From the NCBI GenBank assembly GCA_963750295.1, contig CAVVPY010000005.1:1-64000 (forward strand): DNA of 64,000 nucleotides, read 5' to 3'. Source of the DNA: CAVVPY01 sp963750295. GTDB taxonomy: Bacteria > Actinomycetota > Actinomycetes > Mycobacteriales > Jatrophihabitantaceae. The position numbers were made by a program, and so were the translations under genes. Under the pieces are notes generated by a model. The model was not told the origin of the DNA, made no database searches, and saw only the letters and a list, made by a program, of their open reading frames with translations. Of this stretch, positions 41,396 to 50,825 are shown one piece after another; within the stretch, counting starts at the first letter, position 1, and each line of letters begins with the position of its first letter.

Positions 41396-43281
41396 GACTG
41401 CCCCGCGAAGGTGGGGCGATCCACGTGGTCGCACTCGGCTGACGACGCGCCGCCGGACAGGCGCGCGTAACCCGGCCCGCGGTCGAAGAACGGTTCGTCG
41501 CCGGTGCGCGCGGCGCGCAGTTCGGCACGCAGCCCGTCGGTCGCGGCGACGTCCACGGCCGGGTCGTCGTCCGAGCCGACGACCGCGACTCCGTAGTCGG
41601 CCCGCGCGGCGGCACGCGACACCTTGCCCCAGAGCACGTCGCGCACGACCGCGTCGACCGCTCGATCGAGCGGGTCGCCCCACCCACCGCCGCCGGTCGT
41701 CCTGATGCGGATCACCGTGCCGGCCGGCGCGGGTTCGGCGTCGACCAGCGCGTCCACGTCGTGCTCGTTCGGTCCACCCGGGTCGATCGTCACCTGGAAC
41801 GGACGGCCGGCCCGGCCACCGCGTACGCCCCAGCAGGACAGGATCGAGCGGTCGGCGATCGACATGAAGTGCGCGTCGCGTCGCATCCGGATGTGCTTCT
41901 CGTAGCCCAGGCCGCCGCGGTACTCACCCGCCCCACCGGAGTCGACGGCGAGCCCCAATCTCTCGACCACGAAGGGGAATCGCGCCTCGGTGAACTCGCT
42001 CGGCAAGTTGCGCGAGTCGGGGACGACGTGAATGGTGTCCTCGCCGTCGGCGTAATAGCGCCCGCCCGACCCGCCGCCGAGCACCTCGCGCATGAGGTAG
42101 GGCGCGTCCTCGTCGTCGGTGCCGTACACGCCGGTGTAGCGGATCGTCTCCTGATCGGCCGGCATGCGCCCGTCCACGGCCTTCGCGACCACGCCGGCCA
42201 GGACGCCGAGCAGGCGCAGGATCACGAACGTCCGCGCGTTGGTCGGCGCGGGGAACACCGGCGTGAGCAGGGTTCCGGGCGGCGGGAAGCGCATCTCGAT
42301 CAGATCGACGACGCCCTCGTTCACGTCGAGTTCGGCCATCCGCTCGGGTGTCTCGGCGAGATTGCGCAGGATCGGGGCGAGCCACTTCTTCAGGAAGTTG
42401 CCGTCGGCGTAGTCCCCGCAGTGGTTGATCGGTCCCTTTGCCTGTGGTGCCGTGCCGGTGAAGTCGATGATCAGCTTCGGTTCGGCCGTGCGGGTCAGCG
42501 TGATGCGCTGGGTGTGCAGGCGCGGTTCGTCCACGCCGTCGTGCTCGGCGTAGTCCTCCCACGTCCACGTCCCCTCGGGGATCTGCGACAGGATCTCGCG
42601 GCGGTACGTCTCAGCGGTGCGGGCGATGATTGCGTCGAAGCACGACTCGATTGTGTCGCGGCCGTAGCGGTCGAACAGTTCGGTCAGCCGCCGCGAGCCC
42701 ATCAGGCAGGCCGAGCACTCGGCATCGAGATCGGCGGCCAGCGAGTCGGGCATCCGCGAGTTGCGTGTCATGATCGTCAACGCCGCTCGATTGGGAATCC
42801 CCTGATCCCACAGGCGAATCGGGGGCACCATCAGGCCCTCTTCGAAGACACTCGTCGCGTGCGACGGCATCGAACCGGGCACCGCGCCACCGATGTCGTC
42901 GTGGTGACCGAATGCCTGCACGAACGCGACGACCTCGTCCTCGTGGAACACCGGGACGGTGACGCACAGGTCGGGCAGGTGCCCGATCCCGCCCTCGGAG
43001 CGGTAGACGTCGTTGTGGAAGAACACGTCCCCGGGCCGCATCGTGTCCAGTGGGAAGTCGCGGGCGATCGGGTGGACGAGGGCGCTGTACGAGCGGCCGG
43101 TGAGCTTGCGCAGCAGGCGGTCGTGGATGCCGGCGCGGAAGTCGTGCGCGTCGCGGATCATCGGCGAGCGTGACGTCCGCCCGATCGCGGTCTCGACCTC
43201 GAGCTCGATGCTCGCCAGGCTGCCCGCGACGATCTCGAGCAGCACCGGGTCGACGTCCGTCGTCGTGGTCAGCGTGCTCAT
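41392..43281 (-). CDS. Hydantoinase/oxoprolinase subunit B
   Basis: 629 residues of the HyuB family: EIVAGSLASIELEVETAIGRTSRSPMIRD, GDVFFHNDVYRSEGGIGHLPDL, GPINHCGDYADG and a C-terminal TTGGGGWGDPLDRA. With HyuA it forms ATP-dependent hydantoinases, oxoprolinases or acetone/acetophenone carboxylases. ATG with GGGGAG upstream. A 154-base spacer with two 53-bp repeats separates it from HyuA. Confidence 0.88.
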   Translation of the reverse strand: MSTLTTTTDVDPVLLEIVAGSLASIELEVETAIGRTSRSPMIRDAHDFRAGIHDRLLRKLTGRSYSALVHPIARDFPLDTMRPGDVFFHNDVYRSEGGIGHLPDLCVTVPVFHEDEVVAFVQAFGHHDDIGGAVPGSMPSHATSVFEEGLMVPPIRLWDQGIPNRAALTIMTRNSRMPDSLAADLDAECSACLMGSRRLTELFDRYGRDTIESCFDAIIARTAETYRREILSQIPEGTWTWEDYAEHDGVDEPRLHTQRITLTRTAEPKLIIDFTGTAPQAKGPINHCGDYADGNFLKKWLAPILRNLAETPERMAELDVNEGVVDLIEMRFPPPGTLLTPVFPAPTNARTFVILRLLGVLAGVVAKAVDGRMPADQETIRYTGVYGTDDEDAPYLMREVLGGGSGGRYYADGEDTIHVVPDSRNLPSEFTEARFPFVVERLGLAVDSGGAGEYRGGLGYEKHIRMRRDAHFMSIADRSILSCWGVRGGRAGRPFQVTIDPGGPNEHDVDALVDAEPAPAGTVIRIRTTGGGGWGDPLDRAVDAVVRDVLWGKVSRAAARADYGVAVVGSDDDPAVDVAATDGLRAELRAARTGDEPFFDRGPGYARLSGGASSAECDHVDRPTFAGQS

Positions 43282-43301
43282 CGGGTCGCTCCCCGGACCG
43301 G

Positions 43302-43428
43302 TTTCCCCGGGTGTGGTCGGTTGGAGGGTCCCGAAGCGGTCACTAGCGGGGAAACGTCGCCACCGCCCGCCGGCCTTTCCCCGGGTGTGGTCGGTTGGAC
43401 GGACGCGAAGCGGTCACTAGCGGGGAAA
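43302..43428 (-). repeat. 53-bp repeat, two copies between hyuA and hyuB
   Basis: Copies at 43302-43354 and 43376-43428, 21 bases apart. Read in the direction of transcription each begins TTTCCCCGCTA and ends CCGACCACACCCGGGGAAA; the 8-bp ends are inverted repeats. Three more copies lie at 56319-56497 and keep the same orientation relative to transcription. Probable RNA hairpins between operon genes. Confidence 0.8.
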
Positions 43429-43435
43429 GGTCGGG

Positions 43436-45478
43436 TCATCGGGTCACCACCAGGTTGCGGTACGAGTCGACGCGAGCCGTGAAGCCAGGATGGACGGGCA
43501 CTGTCGAGCCGTACTCCTCCACGACTGCCGGCCCGACGACGACGTCCCCGGGCGCCAGCCGGTCGCGGGCGAAGATCGGCGTGTCCAGATAGCAGTCATC
43601 GAAGCACACGGGGCGGGTGCTGGTGCGGGCTCGCGCGACGTCCCCGTCCCCGTCCGGCGCCCGTCGCAGGTCGGGCCGGCGGATCGGGCCGATGCCCGAC
43701 ACCCGCAGGTTCACCCATTCGACCTGCTGCGCGGGGTCGCCGCGGAAGTCGTAGCCGTACAGCCCGCGGTGCGCGTCGTGGAACGCCTCGGCGACGGCGT
43801 CGTAGGAGTCCCCGACCGGCACCCGCACCTCGAAGGCCTGACCGAAGTAGCGCAGGTCGGCGGTGCGGACGAACTGCTGCTCGGCCCCGGTGAACCCTTC
43901 GGCGGCCAGCGCCTGCGCCGCCTGGCCGGTGAGCTCGGCGAAGACCTGCTCCACCTGCACCGGGTCGAGGTCCGCGTGCCGGCGCACGGCGGTGCGGACG
44001 TAGTCGTTCTTGACGTCCACGGTCAGCAGCCCGAACGCGCTGACGTTGCCGGGATTCGGCGGTACCAGCACGCCGCGCAGGCCCAGGATGTCGACCAGCC
44101 GGCACAGCAGCAGCGACCCCGAACCGCCGAAGGTCGTCAGCGTGAAGTCGCGGACGTCGAGCCCACGCTTGACCGTGATCTGGCGCAGCGCGTTGGTCTG
44201 GTTCCACGCCGACACCTCGAGAATGCCGGTGGCGCACGCCTCGACGGTCATGCCGAGGCGGGCGGCGAGGTCGGTCAAGCCGGCCCGGGCGGCCGCCACG
44301 TCCAGCGGCACCTCGCCACCGAGCAGGTGCGGCGGGATCCGTCCCAACACCACGTGCGCGTCGGTGATCGTGACGTCCTTGCCGCCGCGTCCGTAGCAGA
44401 GCGGGCCGGGGTCGGCACCTGCCGACTGCGGCCCCACCTTCAGCGCTCCCTCGGGTGAGACCCACGCGATCGACCCGCCACCTGCGCCGACCGTGACCAC
44501 GTCGATCATCGGGATCTTGGACGGGTACACGCCGACGCTGCCTTCGGTCGTCAGGCTCGGCTCACCGTCGAGCACGACCGAGACGTCGGTCGACGTGCCG
44601 CCCCCGTCGCAGGTGAGCACGCGGTCGAACCCGGCGGTCCTGGCGATCAGCGCCGCGCCGAGTGCGCCCGCCGCCGGTCCACTCAGCACCGTGGTGATCG
44701 GCTGGTGCACGACCTCCTCGGCCGACAGCACGCCGCCGTTGGACTTCATCACGTAGAACGGCAACGGGTGCGCCGCCAACGAGTCCAGCCGCGCCGCGAT
44801 GGAGCGGACGTAGCGCGCCACCTTCGGTTTGACCGCGGCGTCGACCAGGGTCGTCATCGAGCGTTCGTACTCGCGGTACTCACGCAGCACCTCGCTGGAG
44901 ATCGACACCACCGCGTCCGGATGCTCGCGGGCCAGCACGTCGCGCATCCGCCGCTCGTGCGCCGGGTTCGCGTACGAGTGCAGGAAGCAGACCCCCAACG
45001 TGTCGATGCCGCGCTCACCGAACCAGCGGGCGACCTCGATCGCGCGCGGCTCGTCGAACGGGCGGAGCTCGTCGCCGTGATGGTCGAGCCGACCGCCGAT
45101 CGTCTTGACCAGGTGAGCGGGGACGATCCGCGGCGGCTTCACCCAGAAGTAGGAGTTGCCGTACCCGTCGGGGACGGACTGCCGGGCGATCTCGAGGACG
45201 AACTCGTAGCCCTCGGTGGTGATGAAGCCGACTTGCTCCACCTTGCCTTCCAGCAACTGGTTCGTGGCGACCGTCGTGCCGTGGCTGACCGCCACCACGT
45301 CGTCCCCGGTCGCGCCGAGCTGGTCGAGGATCTTCGCGATCCCGGTCATGAACCCGTCGGCCGGGTCGTTGGGCGTGGACGGCGTCTTGGTGGTGGCGAT
45401 CGTCCCGGAGACCTCGTCGAAGGCCACGACATCGGTGAACGTCCCGCCGGTGTCGATACCGATCCGCAGCGAAGCCAT
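43436..45478 (-). CDS. Hydantoinase/oxoprolinase subunit A
   Basis: 680 residues of the HyuA family: N-terminal ASKHA-like ATP-binding RIGIDTGGTFTDVVAF, AVSHGTTVATNQLLEGK, DGGGTSTDVSVV, and VTVGAGGGSIAWVSPEG. It supplies ATP-dependent activation for HyuB. Substrates in the family include hydantoins, 5-oxoproline and ketones; here a cyclic ureide or lactam fits the neighbours. Starts 113 bases after the nitrilase stop; no strong ribosome site was seen. Confidence 0.88.
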   Translation of the reverse strand: MASLRIGIDTGGTFTDVVAFDEVSGTIATTKTPSTPNDPADGFMTGIAKILDQLGATGDDVVAVSHGTTVATNQLLEGKVEQVGFITTEGYEFVLEIARQSVPDGYGNSYFWVKPPRIVPAHLVKTIGGRLDHHGDELRPFDEPRAIEVARWFGERGIDTLGVCFLHSYANPAHERRMRDVLAREHPDAVVSISSEVLREYREYERSMTTLVDAAVKPKVARYVRSIAARLDSLAAHPLPFYVMKSNGGVLSAEEVVHQPITTVLSGPAAGALGAALIARTAGFDRVLTCDGGGTSTDVSVVLDGEPSLTTEGSVGVYPSKIPMIDVVTVGAGGGSIAWVSPEGALKVGPQSAGADPGPLCYGRGGKDVTITDAHVVLGRIPPHLLGGEVPLDVAAARAGLTDLAARLGMTVEACATGILEVSAWNQTNALRQITVKRGLDVRDFTLTTFGGSGSLLLCRLVDILGLRGVLVPPNPGNVSAFGLLTVDVKNDYVRTAVRRHADLDPVQVEQVFAELTGQAAQALAAEGFTGAEQQFVRTADLRYFGQAFEVRVPVGDSYDAVAEAFHDAHRGLYGYDFRGDPAQQVEWVNLRVSGIGPIRRPDLRRAPDGDGDVARARTSTRPVCFDDCYLDTPIFARDRLAPGDVVVGPAVVEEYGSTVPVHPGFTARVDSYRNLVVTR

Positions 45479-45591
45479 GGGACGAGTCAACTGGCGCGTA
45501 CCGCCCGCGTCCCTGGCAAGTGTTGCCGAGGTTCGACCCTCCCGACCGCCTGCCGGTCGAGGCGTCCCCGACCGAGCAGTGTCCGATGTGC

Positions 45592-46515
45592 TCAGTTCAT
45601 GACGCCGTCGTCGCGGCGCGCGTACGGGAACGACGTCGCCGCATCGGCGAGGAATGCGTCGGCATTGCGGCGGATCAGCTCGAGGTTGCGGTCGGCAAGA
45701 TGGTCGAAGGACTGGGCGATCGACGAGCCCGGGGTCAGCGAGCGCATCGCCGTCGCCGGATCCAGGCGTGCGGAGATCCAGCACTCGTGCGACGCGGCGC
45801 GGGCGAGCACCTCGGCGATCGGCGAGACGATCATCGAGTTGCCGAAGTACACGACACCGCCCGGGTCGACGCCGGTGGCATTCGCCCCGATGACGAAGAC
45901 GTGGTTGTCGTAGGCGCGAGCGCGGTTGGTCAGCTCCCACAGATCAGCCGAGCGCAGCAGCGCGGACGGGCGGCAGATCACCTCGGCACCCTTGATCGCC
46001 GTGATCCGGGACAGCTCGGGATAGTCCCCGTCGAAGCAGATGATCACGCCGATACGACCGAGCTCGGTCTCGACCACGAGCACGTCGTCGCCGGGGGTCA
46101 CCCACCCGCCGCGGTCGACGCGCTCGCCACCGAAGGGGTGCGTCTTGCGGTACACACCGAGCACCGCACCGTCCGGGCCGATCACCGCGGCCGCGTTGTG
46201 GACGACCGGGTGGGTTGCGCCGCGCTCGTAACTGCCGACGACGAGGTGGACGCCGACTTCGGCCGCGACCGAGGTGTACGGGTCGAGCACCGGCCCGGGG
46301 ATCTCGCTCACGACCTCCCACAACTGCGCGGCGTCCAGGCCCGGCGTGAAGCCGGTGGTCACCGATTCGGGGACGACCACGAGTTCGGCTCCGGTCGCAG
46401 CCACGCACTCGCGCACCATCGCCGCTGCCCGGGCTGAGTTCGCGGCAACCGTCCCAGCCGTCAGCGCGGACGAGGACGGGGCGAGCTGCACTGCCGCTGC
46501 GGTGAACGCGCGCAT
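45592..46515 (-). CDS. Nitrilase-superfamily amidase (carbamoylase/ureidopropionase-like)
   Basis: 307 residues with the Glu-Lys-Cys triad: Glu50 (VVVPES), Lys124 (YRKTHPF), Cys160 (IICFDGDYPE). The family hydrolyses amides and N-carbamoyl compounds such as N-carbamoyl-beta-alanine. Placed between the molybdenum hydroxylase and HyuAB, it could hydrolyse an N-carbamoyl intermediate. Its ATG coincides with the end of the CoxG gene (one-base overlap). Confidence 0.85.
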   Translation of the reverse strand: MRAFTAAAVQLAPSSSALTAGTVAANSARAAAMVRECVAATGAELVVVPESVTTGFTPGLDAAQLWEVVSEIPGPVLDPYTSVAAEVGVHLVVGSYERGATHPVVHNAAAVIGPDGAVLGVYRKTHPFGGERVDRGGWVTPGDDVLVVETELGRIGVIICFDGDYPELSRITAIKGAEVICRPSALLRSADLWELTNRARAYDNHVFVIGANATGVDPGGVVYFGNSMIVSPIAEVLARAASHECWISARLDPATAMRSLTPGSSIAQSFDHLADRNLELIRRNADAFLADAATSFPYARRDDGVMN

Positions 46516-47120
46516 CAGCGGCGCCGTCCGAGCACGCCGCCGACGATCACTCCGCCGAGCGCGACGAGTGCGCCGACGATGATTCCGCGCACGAATCCCC
46601 CGCTGCCGCTGGAGGTTCCTGTCGAGGGTGCGGCGACGAAGACACCCGTTCCCGCTTCGAGCGCGGGCGGCGAGACGGCCTTGCCGGTGAGCACGTCGTC
46701 CACCGCGGCGAAGAACTCACCGGCAGTCTTCTTCGCGACGGCCACCAGCATCCGCTGCCCGACGCCGGCGACCATCCCGCCGACGACCGCGTCCGCGTCG
46801 TAGGTCAGCCGGGTCGAGCCGTCCAGCGCCTCGGCAAGCGCGACGCGAACCTCGGTGCTCAGCGTCCCTGGTCCGCCCGCGCCGGATGCGGTCAGCAGGA
46901 ACGACTTCGGCACGTCCTGTTCCGACAGCGCGACCGCGCCCGAGTACGTCCCCTTGATCGACGCGACGCCGGCGGTGACGGTCATCGCGTACGAGTCGGG
47001 CCCGGTCGCCTCGAGCCGCTCGCATCCCGGAATCGTGCGCACCAGCACGGCCGGGTCGTTCAGCGCAGCCCAGACCTGCTCGACCGAGGCGTGCAACGTC
47101 GCCTCTCCGGTGATCTTCAT
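46515..47120 (-). CDS. CoxG-type SRPBCC protein
   Basis: 201 residues: MKITGEATLHASVEQVWAALNDP and IPGCERLEATGPDSY are the CoxG/SRPBCC signature; the C-terminus (GGFVRGIIVGALVALGGVIVGGVLG) is a membrane anchor, as in CoxG. CoxG helps recruit or mature CO-dehydrogenase-type enzymes at the membrane. It overlaps the large hydroxylase subunit, so it serves that enzyme. Confidence 0.87.
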   Translation of the reverse strand: MKITGEATLHASVEQVWAALNDPAVLVRTIPGCERLEATGPDSYAMTVTAGVASIKGTYSGAVALSEQDVPKSFLLTASGAGGPGTLSTEVRVALAEALDGSTRLTYDADAVVGGMVAGVGQRMLVAVAKKTAGEFFAAVDDVLTGKAVSPPALEAGTGVFVAAPSTGTSSGSGGFVRGIIVGALVALGGVIVGGVLGRRR

Positions 47121-49507
47121 CCGGTGGTGCCCCCGTCCTGGTGCAGGCGCCGCAACTCGAACAACTCACTCGGCGAGATCGGCATGGCGGTGATCACGAA
47201 CCCCTCCGCGTCCTCGATGGCGGACGCAATCGCGGCGGCGCCCGGGATGACGCCCGCCTCGCCGGCGCCCTTGATGCCCAGTGGGTTCAGCGGGGACGGC
47301 GTCTCGAGATGGTCGATCTCGATCAGCTGCGGCACCTCGCTGACGTAGGGCATCAGGAAGTCCATGAACGAGGCATTCTGCAGTTGTCCCGCGTCGTCGT
47401 AGACCATCCGCTCGTACAGCGCGCCGCCGACACCCTGCGCGACACCGCCGTGGATCTGGCCTTCGACGATGCGTGGATTGATCAGCGTCCCGCAGTCGTG
47501 CACCACGCAGTAGCGCAGAATCTTGACCTCGGCGGTGTCCGGATCGGTTTCGACCACCACAGCGTGCATTCCGCTCGCGAACGTCGACTGCATCGGGGAG
47601 AAGAAGTCGCGGCCCTCGATCCCGGGTTCGTCGTCCTCGGGTACCGGCGGGCCGGACGTGTCGTTGCTCGCGAACTGCGTCGCCTGCTGCGCGGCGGTGT
47701 CGAAGGCGTACCGCAGCGGGTTGGACAGCACCGCGACCGTCCCCAGCGAGATCTCGGCGCCGGGCGATCCGACGACGCGGACGATGCCGTCCTCGATCTC
47801 GAGATCCTCGGGATTCGCCTCGAGCGCGTCGGCGGCCACCCTGAGCACCTTCGCGCGGGCAGCGCGGGCGGCGAGCGCGATCGCCGATCCGCTCATTACG
47901 GCAGCGCGCGAGGCGAATGTCCCTACGGCATAACCGAATCGTCGCGTGTCGCCGGTGACGACCTCGATGTCGTCGATCGGGACGCCGAGCTCGTCCGCGA
48001 CGATCTGTGCGAACACCGTCTGGTGGCCCTGGCCTTGCGACGTGAGTCCGGTCGCGACCTTCACCTTTCCGGACGTCTCGACCACCACATGCGCGCCCTC
48101 GTACGGACCGACGCCGGTTCCCTCGACGTAGCAGGCCAAACCGATGCCGACTCGTCTGCCTTCGGCGCGGGCGGCGTCACGGACCGCCCCGAACTCGTCC
48201 CACCCGATGAGCTTCTTCAGCTTCTGCAGCGAGGTCGGGTAGTCGCCGGAGTCGTAGATCAACGGCCGGCCGTCCTGGAAGATCAGGCCGTGGTCGTAAG
48301 GGAATTCGTCCACTGTGATGAAGTTGCGTTCGCGAACCTCGGCGCGGTCGATGCCCAGTTCGCGAGCGATCGCGTCCATCACCCGCTCCATCACGAACAC
48401 GCCCTGCGGGCGGCCCGCCCCGCGATACGGCGTGACGATGACGGTGTTCGTGTACACCGAGTCGAACTCGACGCGGTATGCGCCCGGCTTGTACGGCCCC
48501 AGCAACTGGGTCGAGGTGATGATCGGGACGATGAGCCCGTACGGGATGTACGCGCCGTGGTCGTGCCAGAACCGGACGTCGAGACCAAGCACCCGTCCGT
48601 CGTCGTCGAACCCCACGCGGACGTGGTGCAACTGGGCTCGTTCGTGAGCGCTGCTGACGAAGTGCTCGCGCCGGTCCTCGGTGAACTTCACCGGCTGCTG
48701 CAGCAGGCGCGCCGCCCACGGCACCAGCACCTCTTCCGGCCACGGATGCACGATCTTGACGCCGAATCCGCCGCCCACGTCCGGAGTGATGACGTCGACG
48801 TCCATCAGCGCGAGATCGAGTTTGGCAGCGACGGCGGCACGAACCCCTGTCGAGGTCTGCGTCGACGTCCAGATGCGCAAGCGATGGGACTCGGTGTCCC
48901 ACCGGGCCAGCACGCCACGCGTCTCGAGCGGCGTGGATGCCGATCGCTCGATCGAGAGGTCCAGTTCGAGCCGGTGCGGCGCGGCGTCGATGGCCGCGCG
49001 TGCGTCGCCGACTTCTTGGACGAGGTTCGCCGCCACGTTGTCCGGCACGTCGTCGTGCACGAGGTGCGCTGCCGACCGCGCCGCGGCGACACCGACCACA
49101 GGGGGCAGGATCTCGTAGCTGACCACGATCCGATCGACTGCGTCCTCGGCGAGATAGCGGTCGCGGGCGACCACCATGACCACGGCCTCGCCGACGTGGT
49201 TCACCTCAGCACGGGCGAGCGGGTAGGGCGTGCGCCCGTGCGTGAGGGCCGGGTGCGGGATCAACAGCGGCAGCGGCTCGCCCACCCGGCCGGGCAGGTC
49301 TTCGTGGGTGTAGATGGCGACCAGGCCGTCGAGGTCGAGCGTGGCGCTCACATCGATGTCGAGGATGCGCGCGTGGGCGTGCGGGCTGCGGACGAACGCC
49401 GCCGCGAGTGCGTCGTGACCGAGGTCGTCCAGGTAGCCACCGGCCCCGCGGAGCAACCGGTCGTCCTCACGCCGCGGGATCGGCTCACCGAACAGCTTGG
49501 TGCTCAT
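47117..49507 (-). CDS. Molybdenum hydroxylase large subunit (CoxL/XdhB-like)
   Basis: 796 residues of the xanthine oxidase family: GEPIPRREDDRLLRGAGGYLDDL at the N-terminus, PDVGGGFGVKIVHPWPEEV, TPYRGAGRPQGVFVMERVMD, GQGHQTVFAQIVADELGVP and the catalytic Glu region KGAGEAGVIPG. The AYxCSFR loop of form I CO dehydrogenase is absent, so CO oxidation is unlikely. With the FAD and 2Fe-2S subunits it would hydroxylate an N-heterocycle or aldehyde; context suggests a pyrimidine or purine. ATGA overlap with the downstream CoxG gene and with CoxS upstream. Confidence 0.88.
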   Translation of the reverse strand: MSTKLFGEPIPRREDDRLLRGAGGYLDDLGHDALAAAFVRSPHAHARILDIDVSATLDLDGLVAIYTHEDLPGRVGEPLPLLIPHPALTHGRTPYPLARAEVNHVGEAVVMVVARDRYLAEDAVDRIVVSYEILPPVVGVAAARSAAHLVHDDVPDNVAANLVQEVGDARAAIDAAPHRLELDLSIERSASTPLETRGVLARWDTESHRLRIWTSTQTSTGVRAAVAAKLDLALMDVDVITPDVGGGFGVKIVHPWPEEVLVPWAARLLQQPVKFTEDRREHFVSSAHERAQLHHVRVGFDDDGRVLGLDVRFWHDHGAYIPYGLIVPIITSTQLLGPYKPGAYRVEFDSVYTNTVIVTPYRGAGRPQGVFVMERVMDAIARELGIDRAEVRERNFITVDEFPYDHGLIFQDGRPLIYDSGDYPTSLQKLKKLIGWDEFGAVRDAARAEGRRVGIGLACYVEGTGVGPYEGAHVVVETSGKVKVATGLTSQGQGHQTVFAQIVADELGVPIDDIEVVTGDTRRFGYAVGTFASRAAVMSGSAIALAARAARAKVLRVAADALEANPEDLEIEDGIVRVVGSPGAEISLGTVAVLSNPLRYAFDTAAQQATQFASNDTSGPPVPEDDEPGIEGRDFFSPMQSTFASGMHAVVVETDPDTAEVKILRYCVVHDCGTLINPRIVEGQIHGGVAQGVGGALYERMVYDDAGQLQNASFMDFLMPYVSEVPQLIEIDHLETPSPLNPLGIKGAGEAGVIPGAAAIASAIEDAEGFVITAMPISPSELFELRRLHQDGGTTG

Positions 49508-49980
49508 CGGCCCTGCAACTCTGCCGCGCGCAGCACCGACTTCACGATGTTCTGGTAGCCGGTGCAGCGGCAGAGGTTGCCGCCGATCATCTCGCGCGCG
49601 TCCTGCTCGGACGGGTCGGGGTTGTCGCGCAACCCGGCGGTGATCGTGGTCAGGAAGCCCGGTGTGCAGAACCCGCATTGCAGGCCGTGGCAGTCGTTGA
49701 ACGCCTGCTGCACCGGCGACAGCGCGCCGTCCGCTCCGACCAGCCCTTCGACCGTGGTCACCTCGGCACCGTCCAGCGTGACCGCAAGCAGCAGGCACGA
49801 GCGCATCGGGACGCCCTCGACGAGGACGGTGCACGCGCCGCACACCCCGTGCTCGCAGCCGACGTGGGTGCCGGTCAGGCCGAGATCGTGGCGCAGGCAG
49901 TCCGAGAGCAGCCGGCGGGCCGGCACGGTGACCTCGTGCGGCGCCCCGTTGACGACGAGCCGGATCGCGTGCTCGCTCAC
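49504..49980 (-). CDS. Molybdenum hydroxylase 2Fe-2S subunit (CoxS-like)
   Basis: 158 residues with both iron-sulfur motifs: plant-ferredoxin type CEHGVCGACTVL and the C-terminal CGFCTPGFL with GNLCRCTGY. GTG start overlapping the FAD-subunit stop. Passes electrons from the Mo site to FAD. Confidence 0.93.
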   Translation of the reverse strand: MSEHAIRLVVNGAPHEVTVPARRLLSDCLRHDLGLTGTHVGCEHGVCGACTVLVEGVPMRSCLLLAVTLDGAEVTTVEGLVGADGALSPVQQAFNDCHGLQCGFCTPGFLTTITAGLRDNPDPSEQDAREMIGGNLCRCTGYQNIVKSVLRAAELQGR

Positions 49981-50819
49981 GCCGCGGCCCGCTCGCTCGC
50001 CGCACGGATCGCGCGCTCGGTGAGGACGACTGCGAGGTGCCGCCGGTAGTCGGCGGTGGCGTGGATGTCCGCCTCGGGAGCCACCTGATCGGCGACGGCT
50101 GCGGCCACGTCCCCGTCAGCGACGGCTGCGGACAGGTCGAGGACGAGCGGGGTCGCGGCGACGGACAGGTACGCCGTCCGCACCGAGGTGACCGTCCCGG
50201 ACGCGTCCACCCGGACGTGGGCGGCCACCCCGCACACCGCGTAGTCGCCGTGCCGCCGCGCCACCTCGACGAAGGCCGTCCCCTCATGGGCGCCGAGTAC
50301 GGGGAACTCGACCTCCAACGCCAAATCCCCAGTGCTGACAGCAGATTCCAGCGGCCCGCGGAAGAAGTCCGCCGCGGCGACGGTCCGCTCGCCGGCCGAC
50401 GATGCGATCCGCACCGACCCGTCGAGCAGGGCGAGGACGGCGGTCATCTCACCGGCGGGATCCGCGTGCACGATGCTGCCGAGCGTCGTCCCCCGGTTGC
50501 GGATCGTCGCGTGCGCGACGAGCGCGAGCGCCTGCCGCAGCAGCGGTTGGGCAGCGGCCGCCGCGTCGTCGCGCAGCACCGCAGCGTGCCGTGCCAGCGC
50601 GCCCACCCGCACGACACCCCCGTCCACCCGGACGTAGTCCAGCGCGGCGAGCCGGTTGATGTCGACGAGGTGGTGCGGCGCCGCCAGCCGCATCGACAGG
50701 AGCGGGACGAGTGACTGGCCGCCGGCCAGCACCTTCGCGTCCGCGCCCAACTCCCCGAGCAGCCCCACGGCCTCTGGGACCGTGGTCGGACGCGAATAGT
50801 CGAATGCCGGCGGCTTCAC
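49977..50819 (-). CDS. Molybdenum hydroxylase FAD subunit (CoxM-like)
   Basis: 280 residues: AKVLAGGQSLVPLLSMRLAAP and ATIRNRGTTLGSIVHADPAGE are the FAD-binding motifs of this family. GTG start, six bases after the NCS2 permease stop. Completes the M-S-L order of a heterotrimeric hydroxylase. Confidence 0.92.
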   Translation of the reverse strand: MKPPAFDYSRPTTVPEAVGLLGELGADAKVLAGGQSLVPLLSMRLAAPHHLVDINRLAALDYVRVDGGVVRVGALARHAAVLRDDAAAAAQPLLRQALALVAHATIRNRGTTLGSIVHADPAGEMTAVLALLDGSVRIASSAGERTVAAADFFRGPLESAVSTGDLALEVEFPVLGAHEGTAFVEVARRHGDYAVCGVAAHVRVDASGTVTSVRTAYLSVAATPLVLDLSAAVADGDVAAAVADQVAPEADIHATADYRRHLAVVLTERAIRAASERAAA

Positions 50820-50825
50820 GTCGTC

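Noticed and set aside
47117..50819. Aerobic carbon monoxide dehydrogenase
   Set aside because: Subunit types and CoxG match, but the large subunit has TPYRGAGRP where form I CO dehydrogenases have the AYxCSFR loop, and the context is nucleobase catabolism.
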